Positions 10,025 through 20,574 of a DNA stretch of 64,000 nucleotides are shown piece after piece; the stretch's first letter is position 1; each line of letters opens with the position of its first letter. Origin of the DNA: Posidonia oceanica. Its lineage: Eukaryota > Streptophyta > Magnoliopsida > Alismatales > Posidoniaceae. Below the pieces are notes generated by a model. It saw nothing but the letters and a program-made list of their open reading frames with translations. It was not told the origin of the DNA and did no database searches. The stretch spans positions 98,873,501 through 98,937,500 of the forward strand of contig JAZBRS010000026.1 in NCBI GenBank assembly GCA_037176725.1, given 5' to 3'. Both the position numbers and the translations under genes were made by a program.

Positions 10025-13000
10025 TGTAGCGATCCCGATCAAAATCAGGCTCGCTATTTAGCGGCGATTGGATCCGAGGAAGAGGCTCGACTCGAAAACA
10101 CTTGAAATCGAGGAGAAAAGAGAAAGATAAGACAAATCAGAGTCGCCACCATGTCTATTAATGGGAGACAAGGAAAACCAAGGGAAATGCGTGAATTATC
10201 ACACAAAACCAAGCAAGAAATGCAAAGCAAAGCAATGCAAAGGAAACAAATGCAAATACATGCAAATGAGATGACTCTAGCCTAGGATAAGGGCAGTACA
10301 GTCATTGCGGGCCAAAAGACAGGGCAAGGACTCCTGTTACGTGCGGGGAAGGTGTTAGGCACCCCCGACACGCCCGAAAATCGGTCTTTCTAGGCTTACG
10401 CTCGCATACGCAGGGAAATGCAGGATTGAATGCCTACGTGCCTATAAATGCCTAAATGGATGCTCAAGGTGTGCTCTAAGTGGAGAGAGGCAAAGCAAGG
10501 AAAGTAAACGTGCTTTCTAAATGCTCAGCTACGCTGTCTGTGTTCCGAACCAGGCAAAACCTAGCTCGTGAGAACTCCAGGCAGTAAGCATCACAGCCCT
10601 ATGTGCAAATGCAAGCGAAAAAGCAAAACAACGGTAAAACCATGCAATGCAATCGACATGCAAAAGAAAACGGCGTAAAGCACGCAAAATGAGGCGAAAA
10701 AAAACAAGAAAGCGCGCAAAACGGTGCAAAAAGACAAGGTCGGCACGTAAAATGGGCGAGAAAGCAAGGCGGCACGCAAATTGGTGCAAAAGGCGATGAT
10801 GGGCACGCAAAACTGTGCCAAAAACAAGGCGAGCGCGCAAAATGACGCGAAAGACAAAGCAGGCACGCAAAACGGTGCCAAAACGAGAACGGGCACGCAA
10901 AACAGTGCCAAAAGCTGCGAGATAAAACCTCGGAAAGCTGTGCGAATGCAAATGCAAGGAAAAGATTAGAAGCAGAAAAAGGAGAAGCAGAACAGCGCAT
11001 GTGTGAGAACAGGCGCTGTTCAGGGCCACACAGAGTAGGTGTGAAGACCTACAAAGGAGAGGGTGAGCAAACGGGGGGATTACCACCTCTTTTGCGACCA
11101 TTTCCCACTAAACCGTTCCACGGTGTGTCTCGCATGCTGCCCAAAGCTCGCGATGCGATCGAATCGTGGAAAAGGGGGAAGAAAGTCACATTAAGTGGTG
11201 AATCTAGGGAAAACACAACACAAAGTCCACAGGGGAACGCGAAACAGGGATCTAAGTTGATAGACAAGAAGAAGAGGTCCTATTCTACATGCTTAGAGAG
11301 ACAGAAATCGAAAACGAGGAAAACTATTCAAATGGTATGCAAATGAATGCAATGCAGGGGTTCAGGAGGACATACCTGGGAATCCTGGAGCCTGATCTGA
11401 GATCTGCTTGGTCCATGCTGAAGAGCGCTTTGCTGCGGTCACCTGGGCGGCTTACTTGAGAAGATCCAACGGTCGGATCGGAAGATATCGCGGTTTCAAG
11501 GCAGGAAGGCCAGAACAGGGGAGAAGAACAGATCTAGGTGTTCAGGAGGTCCTAGAGGTGTGCAAAAGGTCCTCCCAAGTGAAGGGGAGCTAAAAGTGCT
11601 TAGTGTGTGCAAAAGGATGCTAAAATGCAAGACTAAATAAATGCAGAATGCATGCACAAGCAAGGAGAAACCAGGGGAACAAACTTGGAAAAGACAGGAG
11701 TTCGAAAGCATTTTTGGAAAAGAAGAGGGGCTAAAATGCAAATTTTCACAAAAGATGGGGTCCACAGAGGAGGGTTTTGAAAACAGGAGAGGGTAGAGGA
11801 TTATTTTGCAAAAGACTGGGTTCAGAAAGCTTATTTGAAAAGAGGGTATGCATTGGAAGAAGTTTTGAAAACAAAAAGAAATCAGAGTGTAATTTTGGAA
11901 AAAACTAGGGTTTAAAGTGCAAATTTTCCAGAAAACAGGGTTCTGGGGAGTCTGGGAATGCAAGTGGAGGGTCTACATGTAATTTTGTAAGCATAGGAGC
12001 TAAGATACAACTTTAGGGGCAAAACAGTCTTTTTACATGGTTTTTAAAAGATGTAAGGACCTAGGTGTGATTTTTGAATCATGCAGGGGTCAGATATGCA
12101 ATTTTGTATGGTAAATATGCTCTGAAAACACTGAAAAGGACTGATGTGCAATTTTTAAAAAAAAAAGGGGCCAAAGTGCATTGCGGTAAGCAAAAATGCA
12201 TGCAAATAGTTACTGTCCATTTAAAATGGACCTAAATGCAAATGTGCAAAAACAGGAGGCAAAATATGCAATGCAGTATGCAAAATTGGAAATAAAACCT
12301 AAGTTTCTACAGTGCATGGACCTATATGCAAAATCAAAAACATGCAGGGATGTAGAATGCAATTTCATATGGTAAACTATATGCAATTAAATGAACTGAT
12401 TTACTGCAGGACCTAAGTGCAAAAAACGAAAACAGAGGGGCTAAAATGCAAAATAATACAACAGCACAGCACAGTAACAGGACTAGATTGCAAATACAGA
12501 AAAGCAGAGATAAAAGCAGCAATTTAGCATGGTATTAAATTAAAAACTAAGCATATTAAATGAACAGAGGACCAGAACGCAAAAATGTAAAAACTTAAGG
12601 CAAGAATGCAATATCAACACAGAAACTATATTACTAAGAAAATAAAGCTACAGTAATCTGCCGGCGGTGAGAGGTACTGTAGCAGTGAGCCACCGGACCT
12701 CAGCACCGCCGGCACAGGGAGCTTGGGGAGGCGCGAGGCGGCGGAGGGCGCTACCGACGTTCGCACGGAGCTCTGGAGATCGGCAGGGGATCGTTCTGTT
12801 GGCCGGAGCGTCCGGAGGGCAGGAGGCCGGCGCCGGAGAAGACAGGAAGACCGGCGAGTCGAGGACGGAGGAGGAAGGCTTGGAAGCTGACTCTGATCGG
12901 CGGGGAAGCAGCAGGAGGAGGAGAGAGAGCGGGGAAGGTAAGAAAATACCTGTGTCCGTGTCTGGAGCGTCCTCCCGACCTCAGCAGTGTCGGAGCTGGC

Positions 13001-15665
13001 CGGCGATGGTCGTCTGGTCGCTGTGGTGGATGCTGGCGGCTCAGGGTGGTTCGAGCGTCTTCAGGACGAAGCTCCGGAGCTCCTCGGATGATCGGATGAT
13101 GCTTCTGCAGCTCGAGCAGAAGATTGGGTCTTTTGGGTTGACAGTGAGCAGCCGGAGGTGGGGGGCCTTGTCCGCTGCTCGTCCGGCGAAGCGGAGCCTT
13201 CCGGAGGATTGCTGGAGGTCCGGCGAAGGGGTTTGGATGGTTGGATTGGGGTTCTGGAGCATGTGGCGAGAAATTGGAAAGACGGGCTGATTCTGGACAG
13301 AAGTGAGGCAAGGTGTTTGTAGTGGAAATCTCAGGCGGTGGTGAGGGATAGGGTTGAAGGTCTGGTGTTTCTGGAAGGTGGAGTGCAGGTGAATATCTGG
13401 GGAAGGTTTGGGAGGATGCGGTGGACTGTGGTGAAGGTAATTTCAGGAGGGATTGGAGTTGGCTTGCAGTTAGCTTCTGTGGTGGATTCAGGTGAACTAG
13501 TGGTGGTTCTAGGTGGTGGAAAGGCCGTGGAAGGGTGGAGGAAGATTGCTGGGTTTCTGGGTGAACTTGGGGGATCAATTGGGAGAGAAGTTGAGGCTTG
13601 GAAGGGGCTTGGATTGCTGGAAAAGGAAGGGGAAGTTCTGCTGAATTTTCAGAGGGAGAAGAAGAAGGTTTTGTTGGAGAATTCTCTGGATTTCAGCTCT
13701 CTCTCTCTCGGAGCGTCAAAAGGCGATGAAGGAGGATTGAAGGGCTGGCTTTTATCAGAGGACGGAGGCTGCTGGGCACGAGCTGGTGGTTTGAATTCCA
13801 CCGGCGGCACTGCAGCAGAAACGACGGGCGTCGGCGAGGCGATGGGCATTCAATGCCTCCCGGAAATGGTGCTGAGATAGAGGAGAAGCGGCGAGCTGCT
13901 GTAGGTGACAGGATGGAAGCTTGAATTCAAAAATGAAGGAGGGAGGACTGTTGCTGGCCGCGGGAGAAAGCCGGTGGAAAAATGCAGAGAAGGTGAAGGA
14001 GGAAGAAGGGGTGGAGAAGGCTGGGCCGGACTGCTGCGGGCCGAAGGAAAAAAAAAAAAAAAGAAATAAAAGAAAAAAGAAAAACGGGCTGGATTGGGCC
14101 TAGTAAGGAAAGGAAAGAAAGAAAAAGAGAAGTAAGAAAGAAGAGAGGGTAGAATGGGGAAACAAAATTAGTAAAAATGAACTAAAAATAAATAAAAGTA
14201 CTAGAAAGGTTGTGATGTGAATTAGGGTTTTAATTAAATTTTTTAATGGCCATTTTGGGTTGATTAATATGTTTTGGGCTTGATTAGGGTTTTAGGGTTT
14301 TGGTTTTGCTTTTAATTAGTTTTCACTTGATTAAATGTTTGTTAAACCTTTTTTAAATTGTTTTAAAAATTGTGTTTCCCTTGTTGGACACTTAGAATAT
14401 TGATTAGGATTTTTTAGGATTTATTTTTGTATTAATCAGGGTTGTTTTCAGGTTTTTAAGTTTTAGTCTTCTTAGGGTTTTTTTCTTTCTTAAGTCTTTT
14501 AAATTATGCTTTGGTTTTTATTTGTTGATTTTTTCTTGAAGTTTTTAGTTAGATTTCTCTGATTTGATGGGGTGTTTTTAAGTCTTTTAAGTGTGTTTTT
14601 ATTTTCCTTTTAACTAAGTTTTTTAACTTGCTTTTCCTTATGTTTATTAGGTTAAGTCTTTTTGCTTCTTTAATTACTTGTTTTAGTGTTTGTTTTTTAA
14701 TTCTTCTTTTTAGGTTTTGTTTTTTTAATTCTTTTGATGGGGTTTTCACTTTTGGTAGGTTTTGGTTTTATTTTAGTTTTTTCCTTGATTTTTCAGTGTT
14801 TTCTTTAGATTTGTTTTGCATTTTTTTAGCTTACATGCTTGGTTTTCTTTTTAGCTTAATTTAGTTAAGTTTGGGTTTTTAATTGCTTGTTTAATGTTTT
14901 TTTAATTGTTTTTCTTAGGGTTCTGATTTGTTTCTTTTATGTTTTGGGGTTTTACAGATTTTTAGGGGTTTTTATAGATTTTTGCAAGAGAAGGCAAAGG
15001 AAAAGAGAAGGAAGAAGGAAAAGGGAAAAAGAGGGAAATAAAAGGAAAAGAGATAGGTTGGAAAGAAATGATTTTTAAAATTCAGGAAAAAGCTAAAAAT
15101 AAAGTAAAAATAGGAATAAGGTAGAGAAGGGATAGAAGTACAAAGGGGGCTCACAGCCAGGCCAGAAAAAGGGCAAAAAGGGGATGAAAAGAGAGATGAT
15201 AATCAGGAGAGAGAGAGGAGAGAGAAAATGATAATCCCGGAGAGAGAAAAGGATAATTTGGATGAAAGGGGGTCTTAAGGGTTTTGGAATGAGGTGAAAA
15301 TTGCTGAGTGGGTAGTCTAGGATTTGAGGTGTTGGTTCTGAAGTTTTGGTTTGATTCTAAAAAGGTTTTGGAGGGGTTTCGAGGTGTAGAAAAAGGGGAG
15401 TTTTGCCTAGGTTTTCTAGGGTTTTTGGGAATGGTCTAGGTTTGGGAATTTCTGGGTTCTTGGGTAGGCTTGCTAAGTGGGTGTTGGTGGGTTTTCCTAT
15501 GGGTTTTGGTTAGGTTTTGAGCTTGGAAAGAGGGGTAAAGGCTTAGGTCAAGATGGGCTGATTTTGGAGGGTAAAGAAGAGGATTAGGGTTTGGTTTTGG
15601 GTTTGAGTCTAGCAATCATCAGGAGGGTTCCAAGGATCCAAGCCTGCCAAGATGGGGTGTCAACA
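10025..15665 (-). repeat. E1 5' LTR, 5.64 kb
   Basis: The minus strand starts TGTTGACACCCC at 15665 and ends GGGATCGCTACA at 10025, so it has TG...CA ends. From 5' to 3' it holds a CT-rich and A/T-rich U3 (15665 to about 14100), a GATAAAAG TATA-like box at 13749-13756, a GC- and Pro-codon-rich stretch (13900-12660), a section of short TGCAT-rich repeats (12650-11600), a hairpin block with a GAGCTTT core (about 11110-11180), a 30-bp minisatellite (10660-10925) and a conserved block at 10289-10400. It lacks the last ~50 bp hairpin that E5, E7, E8 and E9 have before their ends. The open frame at 12751-13578 is not kept in the other LTRs. Confidence 0.9.
10660..10925 (-). repeat. 30-bp minisatellite in E1 LTR
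   Basis: About nine imperfect copies of a roughly 30-bp unit with the core GCACGCAAAACGGTGC (plus strand). The same unit, with variable copy number, occurs at the same relative place in E5, E7, E8 and E9. Confidence 0.8.
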
Positions 15666-16555
15666 CATGGCGGCCCCTACAGGCGCCAACTGCTTCCACA
15701 ATCCAGGCAGTGACTTAGCCTTGTTTTACCGCCGTGTCGCTTTGATTTCCGATCTATTTTCTTCTATGGATTTGCTTTCCAACATGTCTATTGTGCCTCC
15801 TTGTTTTTTTTTTGGTTTTACATCGCTTTTTGCACCCATTTGGTGGCAGTTGCCATTTCTGACTGGGGTGCTAACCTACCGCCGGCCTCACCGGTGACTA
15901 GCAGTGGTGCCTACCGAACCGGCGTTTGGGCCTTGATCCAGACAGAGCATCGAACTACCCCTTTTGTCGCTCCCCACTTGTTTTCTGCCGTGCTTTTGTG
16001 TTCAGTTCGCATTCTTGCTGTTTTCCACTTCTTTGCAACAATTTGCTTTCGCTTATTTACATTTAAACAAGGTTTTCGCTAAGCTTTGCATTGGTTTATA
16101 AATTACATCTTGCATATTGCCTTAGGGTGTATTTAAACCAGCGCTTTGCGTCAACATTCTGCCACATTGTAGCGAATCAGTTTAGAAAGACCAATTCCTC
16201 GGGCATGTCGGGGATGCCTAACACCTTCCCCGCGCGTAATAGGAGTCCTTACCTTCTTCTCTGGACCGTATTGACTTTGTGTCATCCCTTTGCATTGGAT
16301 TCCACATGCTTTCCAACTGCGCATGTTTTCATTGCATGTTCTTTACCTGGTTTTCCTAGTTTTCCCAACTTAATAAATTAGGTGGTGACTCCCTTTTCTT
16401 TTATTTTGCTTTCCTTTCGTATTCGCCCCTGTTTTCTGGTGTTTTTGAGTCGAAGTCCTTCCTCGGAACAACTCGCTAATAGTGAACATGATTCTGATCG
16501 ATGTGCGCGAGCTTTGGCATCATGCATGGACGATCCGAATTCTAGGATTACTACA
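15666..16555 (+). repeat. E2: 3' part of a plus-strand LTR, split by E1
   Basis: It ends ...GGATTACTACA at 16555, the same terminus as the E5, E7 and E9 LTRs, and includes the conserved block with GTGCCTAACACCTTCCCC at about 16190-16260. No primer-binding site follows. Instead the sequence changes directly to minus-strand protease of E3, with ACCAG (16556-16560) as a candidate duplication. It is therefore best read as a solo LTR whose 5' part lies beyond the left edge, displaced by E1. The remaining sequence is a divergent subfamily lacking the 30-bp minisatellite. Confidence 0.75.
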
Positions 16556-17027
16556 ACCAGGATACAGAAGAGACCACCTCGATCGGTTCCTTGTCAAAGT
16601 TTTCCGCCATGTCGACGATGACATCATCGCCCCAGCAGAACTTGATCATATGGTGGAGGGTCGAGGGGATCACTTGTTGCTTGTGCAGCCAAGGGCACCT
16701 AAGTAGAAGATTAAAAGAGGGCTCCATGTCGACGATATAGAATTCTACATCGAATTCGACCGGGCCAATGGTAAGAGGAATAACCAAGATCCCCAAAGAA
16801 TCATGGTGCATATTGTCAAAAGAAGTCATTCCCTTCACGGCTGGCGTGATGTCCTCGGCTTTGAATCTGAGCTTTAGTGTTGTGCACAAAGGACAGACGT
16901 TAAGGCCTGACCCATTATAGGCCAGCGAGGGGGGAATGTGGAAACTTTTGAACTACATCGTGATAAATAGGGGCTGATTATGGTTAGTCCCCGCTGGAGG
17001 CAGTTCATCGCTCGAGAAAGAGATGAC
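16556..17027 (-). pseudogene. E3 protease remnant, catalytic Asp lost
   Basis: The translation is closely similar to the E1 protease region (LKLRFKAEDIT, VKGMTSFDN, FDVEFYIVDMEPSFNLLL, PWLHKQQ). The active-site Asp is replaced by Tyr: the codon at 16917-16919 reads TAT on the minus strand before NGSGLNVCP, so the enzyme would be dead. A further in-frame TAG upstream replaces the CAG of E1 VQFKNF. The remnant is cut at 16555 by E2. Confidence 0.85.
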
Positions 17028-17627
17028 CTACGACTCCGCGAACATACCCACCATATTTTCCAGAGTTGCGGGCTCGATGGTTTGGGACACATGGGCGGCC
17101 TGGAACACGTAGAGAAAAGCCTCTCGGTGTTCGCAGGAAGAATGTATTAGGTCCCAAATGGAGATGTCAGCCTTGACTTTTTTCAGCTGGGCTGTTATGT
17201 CAGCTGAAGGCTGGTCTTTTTTGGAGGTGGGGATAATGGCTTTGGTGGCAGGTTCTGTAGTGGTGTGATCAGGGGATTGGCCTGCTAGTGGTTGGCTTGA
17301 TGGTATAGGCTGGCCTGCTGGTGGAGATTGGCCTGATGGTATAGGCTGGCCCGTAGGTGGAGATTGGCCTACTAGTGGAGTGGGTTCAGGGGGGTTAGGC
17401 CTGGCTACTAGGGCTGCAAGTCTAGTTATTAGGGCGGCAGGTCTAGTTACTAGGGCGGTAGGTCTGTAGACCCTCCCTGACCGCATGACATCCGCACACA
17501 TTTCTACGGCATAGTCGTATGGAATGCGGTGGGTATCTCTGGTTAAGTTGATTACTAGGGAAGCACGAGCTTCGAGCTCGAGAGGGGGCACCGGGATACT
17601 TGCTGGAGGGTGGATGGATGTGGGATG
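17028..17627 (-). pseudogene. E3 Gag C-terminal remnant
   Basis: Same frame as the protease piece. It carries the E1-like segments INLTRDTHRIPYDYA and RSGRVYRP, Thr/Ala and Gly/Pro-rich short repeats (PPTGQPIPSGQSPP-like, around 17280-17380) and the pre-protease motif LKKVKADISIWDLIHSS. A TAG at 17028-17030 stands where E1 has Gln. The sequence ends abruptly at 17627, where the E4 LTR begins, so E4 appears to be inserted in E3. Confidence 0.82.
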
Positions 17628-18544
17628 TGTAGATATCCCATTTTCGTATTTCTAAGAGTTCTTAGAGGATAGGAACCAGCTAGGCACCCCATGTCACACA
17701 ACTAAGGCTTAATAACACATTTTTCAGATTTTCCGTGATTTGTTTAAAGCATCGCTTGATTTTACTTGACTCAAGGCTATTAGCTGTGGCATAGCTAGTG
17801 CACTCAAACTCATGGCAGGTCCGAGTACCATGAGCACCCCTTTCCTACTCAGATCAGTGGCAGATTTGAGTTAAAGAATATGTTTTTACGATTTCATGAG
17901 ATTTCTGAAGTTTCCTGGGCTTTTATCATGTTTCTGTGGATTAACTTAAAAGACAGGGTTAAAAATGCAAAAGACCTAGCTAGTTGCCTCCCAAACCGGC
18001 GACATATCCAGGCGCCTTTTAGAAGGGTGACTGGAATGTGTAGGCGTATTCGAGACAGGCGACTAGCAATTTCTCTCTCTCTTTAGCTTGATAATTAATA
18101 CCCTAGACATTAATATAATACATGGGGAGGCTTTATAATTTATTATAACACTTTTTCTATATTATCGATATTTCCATGGTTTCCAAGTATTTAATATATG
18201 ATATATCATATAAAAAATCAATTAAGGAAAGGAATAAATCTAGAAAATCCTAGGTGGCTTCCAAATTAAAAGCTAGATCTTTCTAAAACACGTTTTTCAA
18301 GCTATGATTTATCTTCCCAAAAATCAAAAACCAATCCAGGATTTATCTCCTAGAAATCAGAAACAAATCTTTTAGTTGCTAGATTAGTGCCATAGTTAGG
18401 CGCCTGTGTTACAGGCGACTGACTGACATGGACTCCTCGCTGACCTGGTCACGTGGTGCCTTCCTGGCATTTCCACGATCTTTTCAGGAGATATTTACAC
18501 CAGTCGCCCTCCTAGGCGGCGACTAGCCGTAAATATCAGTTCCC

Positions 18545-18567
18545 TTCTAGAAGCTTCTAGAACCTTC
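18545..18567 (+). promoter_or_regulatory. Perfect five-unit heat-shock element in E4 LTR
   Basis: Five alternating TTC and GAA triplets, each separated by two bases: TTC 18545, GAA 18550, TTC 18555, GAA 18560, TTC 18565. This is the consensus binding array for heat-shock transcription factors. It ends 31 bp before the TATA box, a normal promoter distance. Confidence 0.7.
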
Positions 18568-18598
18568 TTAGGTCTAAGCCACCTGTGCCTCACGAATC

Positions 18599-18608
18599 TA
18601 TAAAAAGG
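18599..18608 (+). promoter_or_regulatory. TATA box of E4 LTR
   Basis: TATAAAAAGG, a textbook plant TATA box, about 970 bp into the LTR. Transcription would start about 30 bp downstream, near 18630-18640. Confidence 0.65.
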
Positions 18609-19207
18609 CTCCGTGAGTCAGTGCTCAGGGGGTGGTCAATTTTTAGGTTTTCAAGGAGACAAAATCCATTATCATTTAAAAGAGAAACCCTAGCCTCCAC
18701 CTTCAACCCAGAAACCCTAGATCGCCGAATCCCACCTTGAATCCCAGAGATCTCAAGGATTCCAAGAGCTCCAACCGTGCCTCTGCTTTCTCATCCCATT
18801 GCACACAATACGAGGGTGAAGGGAGTATCTTCTTCCATTCTTTTATTTTCATTATTGCATTCTTTAGATTATATTCATGGCATATGCATGCAGGGAACAA
18901 CCCTCGGTTAGTATTAGTTGCATTTATTTATGTCATCTCCTATTTATTTGATCGATTTACTACACACGAACTCATCCAGATCTTTTGTTACTTGTTTTTT
19001 TGAAGGAAAAGGAATCCGCTCACGTAATACGAGGAAGCCGCTGGACGATACCCTGCCGTCGATCTAGTGAACGGACTACCCACATCATCATCATCTCCCC
19101 AGATGCCTTGTCCGTCCATTGATAAGTGGCAATCACAACAAAGTTGACAACGTACGTGGAAGCGCCGTCATCTTCATAAACACGTCCAAAATCCACATCC
19201 ACAGAAC

Positions 19208-19225
19208 TGGTGATCACGGTGGGAC
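19208..19225 (+). other. Candidate E4 primer-binding site
   Basis: TGGTGATCACGGTGGGAC starts with the TGG expected opposite a tRNA CCA end and resembles Tat-type sites beginning TGGCGCCC. It is diverged and the tRNA is not assigned. Confidence 0.4.
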
Positions 19226-20574
19226 TCGGTTTTAGCCAACCCTTTGTGCTACGTGAGTTTTTTCCTTCCTTCCTTCATTTATTACTTTAGATCTAGTTGT
19301 TTTCCTTTATTGTTTTCGGTTTAGGAGGCCGTGCGCTTAGGTTTTCACAACTCCTAAACCTCACAGTTTTTTTTTTCTAACATTAGAATAGTTTTCTAAC
19401 CCAACCACCTTGATCTCAAGGCAAGAGGTCTCGTTAGCACTTTGAGGCAATGACAACCTCCTATCTATGGTCGTAGAGGGTCGGGTTGCTACTGTTCTGA
19501 AAATAGGAAACATCTGGTTTCCAGCTGCCCAGTTAGCAGGCGTCTGAGTAAGTCGCGATCCAGTACGGTGACTATTCCAGACGCACCCATCACTGGCGAC
19601 TGGATCTGGGTTTTATTTCACTACAGATCTTCTATTATTTTCAGTAGTCTGCGCTTTTTTTTTAGGTCTGCAGTAGCTTAAAGTCTAATTTAATCCTGTC
19701 CACTGTAATTATTTTGGCTTTTATTCGGATTTTAGGCTTGCTTGTGTCCACCCTTAAGGTGGAAACTATTTCTTTGATATTAAAGTTAGAGTTCCTTGAG
19801 ATCTCTTTCTCTAACTAAAATAATCATACAGAGTGAACCAGGCCAGTGCAAGTCGCTCACCCATACTCTGTTTGGTTAGGATAGTTAGATTAAGAACTCA
19901 AGGTGTCCTAGGGTTTTATTTTGACTCCTCCTCTCCCTTGAGTCAAAATAATCCTTGGTAGATACTTGATACTTTAGTATTCCTTGTTTATTTACTGCTT
20001 TGTGGTTTGATAAGGGCCGATCTTAAGGACAGAATTCTAGGTGGTGGGCTCCTCTTTAGAGAGACAAACCCGCTGCCTAGGCCCTCTTGGTAGACCTTGA
20101 GCAAAGGTCAAAGAGTGGTACCAATAAGCCAAAAATCCCATTAATTGTGAACATGCAGGTTTAATCAATTGATTAATTATTCACTTCAACAAGTAAAAAT
20201 CTGCGACCTGTTTGAAACTCACTCTATCTTTATTTTCTTGCTTGTTGCGCGGTCTATCCAGAACAGACCTTGGCTGCTGGAAGAACAGGTACTGAGTTGC
20301 CTGTTCGGAAGGCGTCTCGCTTAGCCGCCATTAAAACCGGCGACTTGTTTGGTCGCCTGACTTACAGGCGACGGTAGGGTAGACGTTCCGTTCCAGTGTG
20401 CATTGTTTGCAGGGATTTAACTGTCACCATTAACAGGTTGCAAGAGCATCAGAGCAACGACTGCTTCTTTTAGTTTGTTCTCTTTTACTTCCATCGAGTC
20501 TATATTAAGTAGTGTCATTGAGTCTGTAATTTCCTTTTCTAGTTATCTGTAATAATTTAAAGAACAGTTTTATA
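19226..20574 (+). other. E4 leader, non-coding
   Basis: A 1.3-kb stretch between PBS and gag with no supported gene. It holds two GC-rich clusters with GGCGAC motifs (19536-19606 and 20308-20378) in otherwise A/T-rich sequence. Confidence 0.55.

Larger units (their letters stand above)
1..15665 (-). mobile_element. E1: Ogre/Tat-type Ty3/gypsy retrotransposon, 3' end outside window
   Basis: On the minus strand, from right to left, there is a 5.6-kb LTR, a tRNA-Arg-type primer-binding site, a 1.3-kb leader, then gag, protease, RT, RNase H, a second (archaeal-type) RNase H and integrase. This order, with dual RNase H and very long LTRs, is the signature of the Tat/Ogre lineage (family knowledge). 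The LTR begins TGTTGACACCCC and ends GCTACA on the minus strand. The 5 bp right of the LTR, catgg at 15666-15670, are one copy of the expected target duplication; the other copy and the second LTR lie left of base 1. Coding decay is limited to in-frame stops, so the copy looks relatively young. It is inserted in the plus-strand LTR fragment E2. Confidence 0.93.
17628..19203 (+). repeat. E4 5' LTR (about 1.58 kb)
   Basis: Starts TGTAGATATCCC where the E3 coding sequence stops, and ends near ...CCACATCCACA, four bases before a PBS-like sequence. It contains a TATA box (18599-18608), a heat-shock element upstream of it and several GGCGAC/GTCGCC clusters. The exact end is uncertain because the second LTR is not in the window. 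It shares no clear sequence with the long LTRs nearby. Confidence 0.6.

Noticed and set aside
9582..10042. Minus-strand Leu/Phe/Cys-rich open frames in the E1 leader resembling membrane proteins
   Set aside because: T/C-rich leader repeats produce them; the same region in E7 and E9 gives different, broken frames.
12751..13578. Minus-strand Pro-rich open frame of 275 codons in the E1 LTR
   Set aside because: The matching zones of E5, E7, E8 and E9 do not keep this frame; high GC and Pro codons explain it.
14280..14305. Telomere-like TTTAGGG copies (also CCCTAAA-like at 26580 and elsewhere)
   Set aside because: Only one to three degenerate copies in A/T-rich LTR sequence, not an array.
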